The notes under the pieces: generated by a model | Told to the model about the DNA's origin: nothing | What the model saw: the letters and a program-made list of their open reading frames with translations, nothing else | Database searches by the model: none | From: Candidatus Sumerlaea chitinivorans | GTDB taxonomy: Bacteria; Sumerlaeota; Sumerlaeia; Sumerlaeales; Sumerlaeaceae | Direction: 5' to 3' | NCBI GenBank assembly: GCA_003290465.1 | Contig: CP030759.1 | Location: 2,864,572 to 2,928,571, forward strand | Length of the DNA: 64,000 nucleotides | Translations under genes and position numbers: made by a program | In this document: piece after piece, positions 9,229 to 17,979 of the stretch | Layout: each line of letters opens with the position of its first letter | How positions within the stretch are numbered: the stretch's first letter is position 1

Positions 9229-10145
9229 GCACGTACGCACTCGATTCCCATGCCAAGGCAGAGGCTCCCCCAGTAGCTGCTGCTCCATCTTGGCTTGCGG
9301 ATCTGACCGAACTCTTCAAGCTGCGTATCGTGGCTTTCACCGCCTTCACGGCGGCGACGGGTTTTGCCGTGGCATCCCCGGCAGAGGTTGATTATTCCGG
9401 GCTGTTCTGGGCGGTTCTGGCTTGCGTCCTTGCCGCTGGAGGTAGCAGTGCGCTGAATCAGTACCTTGAGCGCGACACAGACGCACTCATGGAGCGGACT
9501 CGACACCGCCCCCTACCTGCCGGCCGAATCGCCCCGCGCGGCGCACTTTTCTTAGGTTTCCAGCTCGTCGTTGCGGGGGTGACGCTTCTTGCCCTCACGA
9601 CCAATCTTCTCGCTGCTGCGCTGCTTCTCGCTACCGTAGTATTGTACGTCTGGGTCTACACACCGCTCAAGCGTCGTACCGCACTTTGCACGATTGTTGG
9701 CGCCGTTCCCGGTGCGATGCCTCCTTTGGTTGGCTGGGCGGCAGCGACGGGAAAAATCGAGTTCGGCGGCATTGTCCTCTTTGCCATCATGTTTCTTTGG
9801 CAGCTTCCGCACTTCATTGCGATCGGTTGGGTTTACCGCGAGGATTATTTGCGTGGGGGCTTGCGGATGCTGACTCATCTGGATGCGGACGGGATTCTCG
9901 CGGCGCGCCAAGCTTTCCTCTATTCTGCCGCTTTGTTTGTGGTCGGCGCAATGCCGTGTGTCGCGCATCTAGCCGGAATGACGTATCTACTTGGGAGCTT
10001 CCTTTTGGGTGGTGCGTTCTTGGTGCTCAACCTGCGGTGGAATCTTCAGCCTTCGCGAAAGCATGCGTACGGAGTCTTCTTCGGTTCTCTAGCCTATCTC
10101 ATCCTACTGTTTTCGTTGCTTTTGGCAGATCGGGTTGGAGCGTGA
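9225..10145 (+). CDS. ctaB: Protoheme IX farnesyltransferase (heme O synthase)
   Basis: 306 aa UbiA-family membrane prenyltransferase. The allylic diphosphate-binding motif NQYLERDTDALMERT has the expected Asp spacing, and a second polar loop (YREDYLRGGLRML) follows. It adds a farnesyl group to heme B to give heme O, the substrate of the preceding CtaA. It is translationally coupled on both sides: ATGA overlap with ctaA and GTGA overlap with the next ABC gene. Length and topology are normal for CtaB/CyoE. Confidence 0.95.
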   Translation: MSTYALDSHAKAEAPPVAAAPSWLADLTELFKLRIVAFTAFTAATGFAVASPAEVDYSGLFWAVLACVLAAGGSSALNQYLERDTDALMERTRHRPLPAGRIAPRGALFLGFQLVVAGVTLLALTTNLLAAALLLATVVLYVWVYTPLKRRTALCTIVGAVPGAMPPLVGWAAATGKIEFGGIVLFAIMFLWQLPHFIAIGWVYREDYLRGGLRMLTHLDADGILAARQAFLYSAALFVVGAMPCVAHLAGMTYLLGSFLLGGAFLVLNLRWNLQPSRKHAYGVFFGSLAYLILLFSLLLADRVGA

Positions 10146-11242
10146 CACTGAATTCTCACATTTCAGCGGGCTCGAGTAGAGAAGGGCAATCCGCCCGAGA
10201 TTTTCCTGAGAAGCTGACCGATCAGCCACGGCCAACCTCCGGAGATTTCAGCGAATCGTCTCCCTCTTCTCATGCGTTGGAAGTCGAGCGGATCCGCTAT
10301 GCCTACGGCAACTCGTTGGCGCTCGAAGAGGTGTCTCTGCACGTTGAGCAGGGCGAGATTTTTGCTCTTTTGGGGCCGAATGGCAGCGGGAAGACGACAC
10401 TTTTTCGGATTCTCACCACCCTTTTGCCGCTTCAGTCAGGAGCGGCCCGCGTCGCTGGGCATGATCTTGCACACGAACCCGCTCAGGTGCGGCGCGCAAT
10501 TGGCGTCGTCTTCCAAAGCCCAAGTCTCGACCGCAAGCTCACGGCACGCGAGAACTTGATCTTTCAAGGGCGGATGTACGGTCTGCACGGCGGCCTGCTG
10601 GCGCGACGGGTAGGTGACGTGCTGGACGTGGTGGGTTTGACCCAGCGTGCCCATGAACTCGTAGAACGTTTCTCCGGCGGCATGCAGCGGCGTCTTGAGA
10701 TCGCAAAGGCATTGTTGCACGAACCGAAGGTTCTACTTCTCGACGAGCCCACCACAGGGCTCGACCCCACGGCCCGTCGCGAAGTGATGGAGCACTTGCA
10801 GAAATTGAAAGCCACACGCGGCGTCACGTCGGTGTTGACCACCCATTTAATGGAAGAAGCCGATGCGTGTGACCGGGTGGCAATCCTCGATCGCGGCCGG
10901 TTGGTCGTCGTCGGGCCGCCCGACGATCTCAAACGATTCGTAGGCCAAGAGGTGGTGCTCCTCATTTCCCCGCGTCCGGAAGAGCTCCGCTCGCTGATCG
11001 CAGAACGGTTTGGGATTCTGGCAACGGTCAGCCAAGAAGAATTGCGGATCGAGGTTCCCATAGATTTGGAAGGCGGAGCACCTCGCCTGTTGGTCCAGAT
11101 AGTCGAGGCGTTTCGTGGGCTTGTGGAATCCGCGCGGCTCGGTCGGCCGACCCTCGAGGACGTGTTCTTTCACTTCACCGGCAAGCGACTGATCGAAACT
11201 CAGGAAGCGAGTAGTGACCCTCGCGAAAGGAGCGCTTCATGA
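10142..11242 (+). CDS. ABC transporter ATP-binding protein in oxidase maturation operon
   Basis: 366 aa from the GTG at 10142, chosen because it overlaps the ctaB stop as GTGA; the open frame extends far upstream inside ctaB but that part is a shadow. Walker A GPNGSGKT, signature FSGGMQRR, Walker B VLLLDEPTTGLD and the H-loop THLMEEAD are all present. The type is the DrrA/CcmA-like subfamily for ABC-2 exporters. About 40 polar residues precede the ATPase domain. The partner permease follows with a 4-bp overlap. In this operon the transporter probably serves oxidase assembly (heme, copper or lipid handling). The cargo is not known. Confidence 0.88.
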   Translation: MTLNSHISAGSSREGQSARDFPEKLTDQPRPTSGDFSESSPSSHALEVERIRYAYGNSLALEEVSLHVEQGEIFALLGPNGSGKTTLFRILTTLLPLQSGAARVAGHDLAHEPAQVRRAIGVVFQSPSLDRKLTARENLIFQGRMYGLHGGLLARRVGDVLDVVGLTQRAHELVERFSGGMQRRLEIAKALLHEPKVLLLDEPTTGLDPTARREVMEHLQKLKATRGVTSVLTTHLMEEADACDRVAILDRGRLVVVGPPDDLKRFVGQEVVLLISPRPEELRSLIAERFGILATVSQEELRIEVPIDLEGGAPRLLVQIVEAFRGLVESARLGRPTLEDVFFHFTGKRLIETQEASSDPRERSAS

Positions 11243-12036
11243 GCACCGTGTCAGCATCTTGCTTCTTGGATGAAATGTTAGCCGCTTGGACACTGTGCGA
11301 GCGCGAGGTTGTGAGGTTTTTGCGCCAACGGGCACGCGTCCTTGCTGCGATCGGAACGCCACTACTTTTTTGGGCCGTCTTAGGGTCTGGCCTTGGGCGA
11401 TCTTTCCGTGTGGACAACGGCGGAGCCTCGGATGGTTACTTGCGCTATTTCTTCCCCGGTGCCATCTTGATGACCGTCCTTTTCACCGCCATCTTCTCTG
11501 CGATTTCACTCATTGAAGATCGTCGCGAAGGATTCATGCAGGGCGTACTGGTGGCGCCTGTGTCGCGTTTTGCCATTGTGCTTGGTAAGGTGTTGGGCGG
11601 AACGCTGGTGGCAACCGCCCAAGGGGCACTCATGTTGGCTCTTGCTCCGTTTTGTGGGTTCCGTCCGTCGCTCGGGGGCGCCGCTCTTGCTGTTGGGGCG
11701 ATTCTCCTTACCGCCTTCGCAATGACGTGCGTGGGCGTGGCCTTTGCGTGGCGGATTGCCTCCGTACAGGGCTTTCACGCTGTGATGAATCTCGTTTTGT
11801 TTCCAATGTGGCTGCTCTCGGGAGCCCTTTTCCCTGCCTCTGGCGCAAGTGGCTGGATACGATCTCTCATGGCGATTGATCCCGCGACCTACTATCTTGT
11901 GCTTCTTCGAGCTGGTTTAGGGGATTCCGCTCCGTTCGACCCCGCTCTTAGCGCCGGGATTGGCATCGTTTTCGCCGGAGCCGCTTATCTTACCGCATGG
12001 AGGATGGCATGTCGAACGAAACAAATTCCGCAGTAA
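11239..12036 (+). CDS. ABC-2 type permease partner
   Basis: 265 aa with about six membrane segments and the ABC-2 (DrrB-like) arrangement, including an LIEDRREGFMQGVLVAPVSR cytoplasmic loop typical of the family and a MWLLSGALFP segment. It overlaps the ATPase gene by ATGA and the SCO gene by 28 bp, so the three are produced together. The complete transporter would be a dimer of this permease with the ATPase dimer. Substrate not determinable. Confidence 0.85.
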   Translation: MSTVSASCFLDEMLAAWTLCEREVVRFLRQRARVLAAIGTPLLFWAVLGSGLGRSFRVDNGGASDGYLRYFFPGAILMTVLFTAIFSAISLIEDRREGFMQGVLVAPVSRFAIVLGKVLGGTLVATAQGALMLALAPFCGFRPSLGGAALAVGAILLTAFAMTCVGVAFAWRIASVQGFHAVMNLVLFPMWLLSGALFPASGASGWIRSLMAIDPATYYLVLLRAGLGDSAPFDPALSAGIGIVFAGAAYLTAWRMACRTKQIPQ

Positions 12037-12677
12037 CGCCGCCCCGCTTGCCCATTGCGAATTGGCTCACATGGGTCGCTGTTGCCGTGGCTCTTCTCGG
12101 GCTTGGGGGACTCGCCGTTTATCAGAGAGTGGTGCGCCCCGCCCCTCAGCTGGAGATCTATGGGGAAGTGCCACCTTTTCAATTCCTGAACGAGCGTGGG
12201 GAGCCCATGACCCGAGACAACTTTTTAGGGACGCTCTGGGTCGCGGATTTCATTTTCACGCGCTGCGGCGGACAGTGCCCCCGCATGACGGCCTCAATGG
12301 TCGAACTGCAGAAATGGCTCAACCAAGAACGGATCGAGGATGTTCGGCTCTTTTCGCTGAGCGTGGATCCTGAGTATGACACCACGACCACACTTCAGGA
12401 GTATGCGTTGCGCTTCAATTACGATCCGTGGCGGTGGAGCTTTCTTACCGGCGACAAGCCAACGATTTATCGCTTTATTCGCGAGGGGTTCAAGCTTGGC
12501 TTAGAGGACGCGCCTCCGCCGGGCACGGCGCCGGAGAATGAGCCGATCATCCACAGCAGTCGGTTCGTGCTTGTGGACCGAAAAGGCCAAATTCGCGGGT
12601 ATTTTGATGGACTCGACCCCGAAGAAATGAAAAAGTTGCGTGAGGCAATTCGTATTTTGCGGAGGGAAAAGAATTAA
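12009..12677 (+). CDS. SCO1/SenC family copper chaperone
   Basis: 222 aa from the ATG at 12009, preferred over 11997 because GGAGG ends 5 nt before it. One N-terminal membrane anchor (about residues 19-38) is followed by a thioredoxin-fold domain with the copper-binding CxxxC pair Cys86 and Cys90 (FTRCGGQC) and the distal His182 (IIHSSRF). SCO proteins deliver copper to the CuA site of cytochrome c oxidase. Its place after ctaA, ctaB and the ABC pair supports this role. Confidence 0.92.
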   Translation: MSNETNSAVTPPRLPIANWLTWVAVAVALLGLGGLAVYQRVVRPAPQLEIYGEVPPFQFLNERGEPMTRDNFLGTLWVADFIFTRCGGQCPRMTASMVELQKWLNQERIEDVRLFSLSVDPEYDTTTTLQEYALRFNYDPWRWSFLTGDKPTIYRFIREGFKLGLEDAPPPGTAPENEPIIHSSRFVLVDRKGQIRGYFDGLDPEEMKKLREAIRILRREKN

Positions 12678-12683
12678 GCAGTC

Positions 12684-13124
12684 GTGACGCCTGAATCCTT
12701 AACCTTCTTACCAACTCTGAACGCCTGCTTCAACGCGAGCTCCGCCGCGCTGGTTTTGTTGGCGTGGTGGGCCATTCGACGTGGAAACAAACCGCTCCAC
12801 ATTTGGGGCATGTGCGCAGCTCTTGTCAGCTCGGCGCTCTTCCTCAGCGGGTATCTCATTTACCATGCTTATCATGGGACGACGCGGTTTGAGGGACCAC
12901 CGGCAATACGGTTCATTTACTTAGCCATCCTACTTACCCATACGCTTCTTGCCATGGCGGTGGTGCCTCTGGTTCTTGGTACGGTGGTGTTGGCGATTCG
13001 GCAGCGCTTTGACCGACATAAGCGCTTGGCGCGCATCACTTTACCCATCTGGCTCTACGTTTCGGTGACAGGAGTGATCATCTACTGGATGCTCTATCAC
13101 TTAGCTCCTGCACTGCGGGGCTGA
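12684..13124 (+). CDS. DUF420 membrane protein
   Basis: 146 aa, GTG start, about four membrane segments. It contains the conserved histidines of DUF420 (YHAYHGTTRF, LLTHTLLA, DRHKRLARIT), a family often found beside cytochrome oxidase assembly genes. It begins 6 bp after the SCO stop and closes the operon. Function is not established; heme or copper handling is a guess from context. No T-rich terminator was seen directly after it. Confidence 0.8.
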   Translation: MTPESLTFLPTLNACFNASSAALVLLAWWAIRRGNKPLHIWGMCAALVSSALFLSGYLIYHAYHGTTRFEGPPAIRFIYLAILLTHTLLAMAVVPLVLGTVVLAIRQRFDRHKRLARITLPIWLYVSVTGVIIYWMLYHLAPALRG

Positions 13125-13385
13125 GACGTTGCCGTTAATAGAGTTATGTTTGGATCTCCGTGGCTGGGCCCTTGCGTACGGGAAGGCTTTCGGGCCCCAG
13201 TCTCAAACCCGCACGGTGGTCAGCGGATCCATCGGTGAAGAAGAGAAAGGGGGGGAACCACAGCAGAACCTCTTGCGCCCCGCACCCTCCGTTTTACTTT
13301 GAATTGTCCGTTGGCACGATGTTAGCTTCCTCACGAAAGGCAGTGGTAAGCCGTTCAATTCACTTACAATGTGGGAGGTGCGGAA

Positions 13386-14036
13386 ATGAATTCCGCTCGA
13401 GTCATTTCAATTCGGTCTCACCGCCTCGCCTTCACCCTCATCGAGTTGCTCATCGTCGTTGCAATCATCTCGGTTTTGGCGGGAATCGCCATCGTGAACT
13501 TTTTAGAAGCCCAGACGCGCTCGAAGGTTTCGCGTGCCCGCGCTGACATCAAGAGCATCGTCACAGCTCTCGAGGCCTATGCTGTGGACAACAACGCCTA
13601 TCCAACCTATCATTACTCGAATGTTCCGCAGGCCGCGTTGGAATTCCACATTGGCGGGACTGTGCCGGGGTTCGGGATGCCAGATCCTAACTGGAATGGG
13701 GCCAACCCGCTAACCACCCCCATCGCGTATATCTCGAGCATGCCCACCGATCCATTCGCATCGCACAAGACTGGGCTGCCACCGGAAGTGCGCGAATACC
13801 TCTACGTCAATTGGGGTTATGCGGTTCAAGCGATGCCCTCCGATCCCCATACCCCGACGTTTATGTATGCCTATCAGCATTACGGGCCGTATCGCTTGCA
13901 CAGCCGTGGTCCGGATGGCCAAGGGCCTGACTCTGGGATCCCCTACGACCCGACGAATGGCAGTGTGAGTAAGGGCGATATCACGTTTGGGCCAAATACA
14001 GGGTTCGATCGCTTCGTTCCGTTCCCATCGTCCTAA
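13386..14036 (+). CDS. Type IV prepilin-like protein (pseudopilin)
   Basis: 216 aa from the ATG at 13386, with GGGAGGT 6 nt upstream (an in-frame GTG at 13371 is less likely). The prepilin motif RLA|FTLIELLIVVAII has the key Glu5, but the residue before the cut is Ala instead of the usual Gly. The long helix (FLEAQTRSKVSRARADIKS, EAYAVDNNAYP) is followed by a globular part with PYDPTNGSVSKGDI near the end, also found in the second prepilin at 62200-62784. It is probably a minor pilin or type II secretion pseudopilin. No other pilus genes are nearby; it has its own terminator. Confidence 0.85.
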   Translation: MNSARVISIRSHRLAFTLIELLIVVAIISVLAGIAIVNFLEAQTRSKVSRARADIKSIVTALEAYAVDNNAYPTYHYSNVPQAALEFHIGGTVPGFGMPDPNWNGANPLTTPIAYISSMPTDPFASHKTGLPPEVREYLYVNWGYAVQAMPSDPHTPTFMYAYQHYGPYRLHSRGPDGQGPDSGIPYDPTNGSVSKGDITFGPNTGFDRFVPFPSS

Positions 14037-14072
14037 GTTTTGGAAGGTGGCATACTCGAACTGGTTTGCGTA

Positions 14073-14117
14073 GGGCGGCTCGCCAAGCGGTGAGGGCGGC
14101 CGCCCACTTTTATTTTG
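14073..14117 (+). terminator. Rho-independent terminator
   Basis: GGGCGGC pairs with GCCGCCC, with an inner TCGCC/GGTGA helix, followed by CACTTTTATTTTG. It lies just after the prepilin stop. Confidence 0.7.
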
Positions 14118-14475
14118 TTCACCCACGAGAAGATCACCTCTACTGTGGACCGGGCCAACAAGTGGAGCAGAGCGGGGGCTTGCATCAACGTTGCCTATGA
14201 TCGCGCTGCATGCTGAGTTGCTCAAACTCACTCGGTAGCAGACCGCCCCCCTGTCCGGTGTTTTTTTCGTGACTCGTGGCGTCGGCTTTTGACACGCATG
14301 TATCTCAGCTGGTCGGAGTGCCTAAGCATTTACGGCCCGAACGTTGAATGTTGCCAAACGTCGGGAAAACGGCACTTGAAAATTCAGAGACGTGGGACGG
14401 TCGCATGGCTGGGCCGTTGGCCTCTCGCCGTGACGGCTGAATCGGACAACTTTTCAAACGACTGTTAGGAACCCT

Positions 14476-15747
14476 ATGCGACAAGTGGATCTGAGTATTC
14501 TCATACCGATGCCGTCCAATGCTGTGCAAACCTGTGAGCTCCTCGAGCGGCTTCCAATTGCATGTGCGCGCTTGCCGGAGGGCGTGACTTGGGAAGTCGT
14601 GGTCGCCCTCCCCACTCATGGCGCGCCATCTGTAGAATCGACTCTCGCCAAGTTACCGGGAGGGCAAGGCTATCGCGCGAATGGTGGCTACGGCGCTTCC
14701 CTACGTCAAGCCCTCGAGCTCGCCCGCGGCGAGTGGATCCTTACCATGGAGAGCGGGCTTGCCCACAGCCCCTTCATTATTCCAGAGCTATTTGCTCGGC
14801 GCGAAGACAACGATTTAGTCGTTGCATCGCGTTATACAAAGACCGGTTATGACAACGCCGGATGGTTCCGCAGCTTCGTTGCCCGGTGCTCCAACCGCTT
14901 GGTCGCCACTCTTCTCGATTTACCTGTGCACGATCTCTCGAGCAGTTTTCGACTTTACCGGCGCCGAGTGTTCGATGAGGCGATGCCGGAGCATGAGGGA
15001 TTTGGAGCGCTGCTTGAAGTACTGGTGCGATCGTTTGCGGCGGGATTTCGTGTGGCGGAAGTACCATTTCATTATTTCCCGATCCACCGGGGTACAGATT
15101 CGACGTTTTGGCAGGTAGCGCGAGAGTACTTGGCGGCGCTCAGGCCTCTGTGGCGACTGCGCAATTCGATCGATTGTGCGGACTACGACGAGCGGGCTTT
15201 CCGAAGCCGGATCTGGTTCCAGCGCTCGTGGCAGCGGTGGCGTTATCATGCGCTTGTCGGAATGGTGCGCGAATGCCCGCGCATACTGGATATTGGTTGT
15301 GGCTCCAGCCAAGTGCTGGAAGGGCTGCCCCAAGCCGACGGCTGCGACATCCGCTTGAACAAACTCCGCTACAAGCGAGGACGCAGTGGGGCTCTCGTCC
15401 GAGCGAGTGTCTTCGATTTGCCTTTCAAAAGCGAGGCCTACGACGCAGCAATCTTCTCGCAGGTCATCGAGCACTTGCCCCGGAATCCTAAGATTTTGCA
15501 AGAAGTTGTGCGGGTCGTGCGGCCTGGCGGGATTGTTGTTGTCGGAACGCCAGATTATGCCACGTGGTGGACAACCATCGAGAAGATCTACGGGTTTGTG
15601 CATCCCACCGGCTATGCGGACGAACACATCACCCACTACACCTTCGAGACGCTCAAGGCAGAGGTGGAAGGGCTCGGGTGTGAGTACATGGATCACGCCT
15701 ATGTTTATGGCGCCGAGCTCATCATGAGATTCCGCAAGAATGGGTAA
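14476..15747 (+). CDS. GT2-like glycosyltransferase fused to SAM methyltransferase
   Basis: 423 aa with two parts. Residues about 1-225 align with DPM1-like GT2 enzymes (ILIP start, G-GA-LRQAL, SSFRLYRRRVF, EVPFHYFPIHRGTDS). Residues about 265-423 are a class I methyltransferase: motif I ILDIGCGSSQVL, an acidic D in GCDIR, and FSQVIEHLP ... VVRPGGIVVVGTPD, as in Methyltransf_11. The GT2 part is unusual: where relatives have a DxD-type M-D-A-D-L-S-H segment, this one reads M-E-S-G-L-A-H, and the DDGS loop is missing, so sugar transfer may be lost. It likely works on surface glycans or lipids, near the GT genes on the opposite strand. About 440 bp upstream hold only the prepilin terminator and no clear gene. 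Confidence 0.75.
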   Translation: MRQVDLSILIPMPSNAVQTCELLERLPIACARLPEGVTWEVVVALPTHGAPSVESTLAKLPGGQGYRANGGYGASLRQALELARGEWILTMESGLAHSPFIIPELFARREDNDLVVASRYTKTGYDNAGWFRSFVARCSNRLVATLLDLPVHDLSSSFRLYRRRVFDEAMPEHEGFGALLEVLVRSFAAGFRVAEVPFHYFPIHRGTDSTFWQVAREYLAALRPLWRLRNSIDCADYDERAFRSRIWFQRSWQRWRYHALVGMVRECPRILDIGCGSSQVLEGLPQADGCDIRLNKLRYKRGRSGALVRASVFDLPFKSEAYDAAIFSQVIEHLPRNPKILQEVVRVVRPGGIVVVGTPDYATWWTTIEKIYGFVHPTGYADEHITHYTFETLKAEVEGLGCEYMDHAYVYGAELIMRFRKNG

Positions 15748-15816
15748 GCGGCGTATGGGTTAGCGAAAATGCCCGCCAACCGCGTGCCCATGCGTCGCCT
15801 GCGATGAGCGGCCGGT

Positions 15817-17976
15817 TCAGAATTTCAAAATTGCTGCAAGTGGCTCGTTGTCGCCGACGCTCGCCAGCTCCACTTGCGCGAGCGATTGAATCTGTTCCAA
15901 ATTGATAAGACCGCTCAGGTCGAGAATGCGCCCGCGGAAGAGTAAGAACAAGTCCGGGAATTCGCGTCCCGCATCGCCGTAGGTGGTGTGCTTTTCAATA
16001 AACTCGCGCAAATGGCTGAGCACACTTTGCTTTGTGCCTGTCATCGTGTCGCCTCGACGAAGCTGTAAGCGAATGATCCCCTCGCGGTCAATGACACGCA
16101 CTTGGTTGGTGCGGCGTTTGACAAGTCCGGCGAGCATGGGTTGGACAGTCTTCACATGGTAAACCAGCAAGCCGCCGACGCTTGCTACCTGCTCCACGTG
16201 CTCAATCTCTCCACGTACACTCTTGCGCACGCGCTGCTCCAACTCCTCCTCGCCGAGAGCGGCTTTAGCCAAGTCACGGGTGCGAAGCTCCGTAGTCCCT
16301 GTGGCGGACGCACGCAGAATGTTTTTCTGCGCATCAATTTCAATCTCCACCTCGACCGATTGAGGATCGGCCCCCATGCGCACCACCGCTTCCTCAGCTT
16401 CGCGGCGGATTTGAAGGATGTCCTTTTCCGTCGGATTGATGACTGTCTTTTCAATCGAGTCGCGAACCAGTGCGAGCGCCACACCGATCGCGGAGATCAC
16501 GGCGGAGTTTGGCGCAATCTCAAAGGGAAGCCCCATGCGCTTCGCGGTGAAGGGTACGATAGCGGAGGCTCCACCCCCGCCGCCACTGAGGGTGAGCAAC
16601 TGTGGGTCGAGCTCATAGTCCTCGATCATCTCCTCGACCACCCGACGCACTTTCACCGTAGCTTTTTCCAAGAGTTCTTCAGCAAGCCCCTGAGCATCCC
16701 GGCGGACGAAGCGGCACAGTGCCGCCATTGCCGCAGTGATCGGCTCACGGTTGCCGTGGGCTGCATCCCCTTCCGGCACCAATCCGAGGAAGTTCGAAGC
16801 ACAGGTGGGCGTAACCGAAACAAGCCGTCCATCCTCCGTCCGAATGCGCAGATAATCGTCGGGATCTCCCGGCAGCGGCTGGAAGCGCTCCACCTTCAGC
16901 TCCCCACTGAGGTCCTTTTGGAATGCGCTATATTCGACGCCGGCAATGTGGGCGCTTCGTGGTCCCACATCTTCGATATGGTGATCGCTCGCCCGGGGCA
17001 AGCTTCCACCGGCGACTCCCACCGTTCGCACGTCCAGCGTGCGGAGGTACAGACGGTGTCCCCCCACGACCGCGCTCTTGACGAGCGACTTTCCGTTGCG
17101 AATGGCGCTGATGTCCGTGGACGTACCGCCAACTTCCAGAAAGATGCCATCGGTGATGCGTGCATACATGAGCGCGGCCGCCACGCCTGCCGCTGGACCA
17201 CTCAGCATCGTCAGAATGGGGCGCCGTCGCATCTCGGCGATGTCCATGATTCCGCCATCCGAGCGCATGATCATCAGAGGGGCCTTGATTCCCGCTTCGC
17301 GCACACTCGCTTCGGTCATGTCGGCCGTCTCGAGCATCTTCGGAAGCATCGAAGCGTTGATCACGGCCGTACGTGTGCGCGCCTTCAGCCCGTACAGCTG
17401 TGAGATGTGGCATGCTGCCGTCACCAGAATGCCCCGCTCGTTGCAATGGCGCACCACCATTTCCTCGTATTGGGGATCCTCGACGCTGAAGGCCGCGCTT
17501 GCCACGATCACTTTGGCGCCCTGCGCGAGAAGTTCATCGACCGCCTGCCGAATCTGCTCCTCGCGGAGGCCATCGGTGACGTCAATGAACGTGTGGAAAG
17601 TGTGCAAGAACCGGTTGGGTGCCAACTCGATATCGCCAATGCGAGTTTGGGAGCGCGCGCGCCGTTTGCCCATTCCCCCCGCCATGCCTACGATCCCCAC
17701 GGGGGCCACGTCGCCTTCCAGCAGCGCGTTCGTGGCTTGGGTGGTTGAGTGCGCAATCAGCACGATTTCGTCGGATTGAATTTTGCCTTCTTCCAGCAAC
17801 TTGAAGAGCGACTCCACAATGCCGGCGGCAACACCACGCGGATGTCGGTGGGTGGTGGGGACTTTGACCGTCGCCACAATCTCCAATGTGGCGGCGTCAA
17901 TGGCGACCGCGTGGGTGAAGGTTCCTCCAACGTCAATTCCAATCCGAATTCGGCGCGTGCTACTCGCTTGAGTCAT
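15817..17976 (-). CDS. Hydantoinase/oxoprolinase subunit A (HyuA-type)
   Basis: 719 aa with the HyuA order: N-terminal ASKHA-type nucleotide-binding motif IGIDVGGTFTHAVAID (about residues 12-27), central MIMRSDGGIMD and LSGPAAGVAAAL, a GGTSTDIS phosphate loop, and a long C-terminal part. HyuA proteins hydrolyse cyclic amides with ATP, usually paired with HyuB. No hyuB gene is adjacent. The start is 3 bp after the GT4 stop, so the two are co-transcribed. The true substrate (5-oxoproline, hydantoin or another lactam) cannot be told. Confidence 0.85.
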   Translation of the reverse strand: MTQASSTRRIRIGIDVGGTFTHAVAIDAATLEIVATVKVPTTHRHPRGVAAGIVESLFKLLEEGKIQSDEIVLIAHSTTQATNALLEGDVAPVGIVGMAGGMGKRRARSQTRIGDIELAPNRFLHTFHTFIDVTDGLREEQIRQAVDELLAQGAKVIVASAAFSVEDPQYEEMVVRHCNERGILVTAACHISQLYGLKARTRTAVINASMLPKMLETADMTEASVREAGIKAPLMIMRSDGGIMDIAEMRRRPILTMLSGPAAGVAAALMYARITDGIFLEVGGTSTDISAIRNGKSLVKSAVVGGHRLYLRTLDVRTVGVAGGSLPRASDHHIEDVGPRSAHIAGVEYSAFQKDLSGELKVERFQPLPGDPDDYLRIRTEDGRLVSVTPTCASNFLGLVPEGDAAHGNREPITAAMAALCRFVRRDAQGLAEELLEKATVKVRRVVEEMIEDYELDPQLLTLSGGGGGASAIVPFTAKRMGLPFEIAPNSAVISAIGVALALVRDSIEKTVINPTEKDILQIRREAEEAVVRMGADPQSVEVEIEIDAQKNILRASATGTTELRTRDLAKAALGEEELEQRVRKSVRGEIEHVEQVASVGGLLVYHVKTVQPMLAGLVKRRTNQVRVIDREGIIRLQLRRGDTMTGTKQSVLSHLREFIEKHTTYGDAGREFPDLFLLFRGRILDLSGLINLEQIQSLAQVELASVGDNEPLAAILKF

Positions 17977-17979
17977 GAA

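Noticed and set aside
9686-10141. N-terminal extension of the ABC ATPase open frame
   Set aside because: It overlaps ctaB in another frame and encodes no ABC sequence; the GTG at 10142 with GTGA overlap is the natural start.
13160-13205. GC-rich hairpin after the DUF420 gene as terminator
   Set aside because: CTGGGCCC/GGGCCCCAG needs a bulge and is not followed by a T run.
16102-17403. Plus-strand open frame of 433 codons
   Set aside because: Antisense shadow of the HyuA-type gene, which matches its family over the full length.
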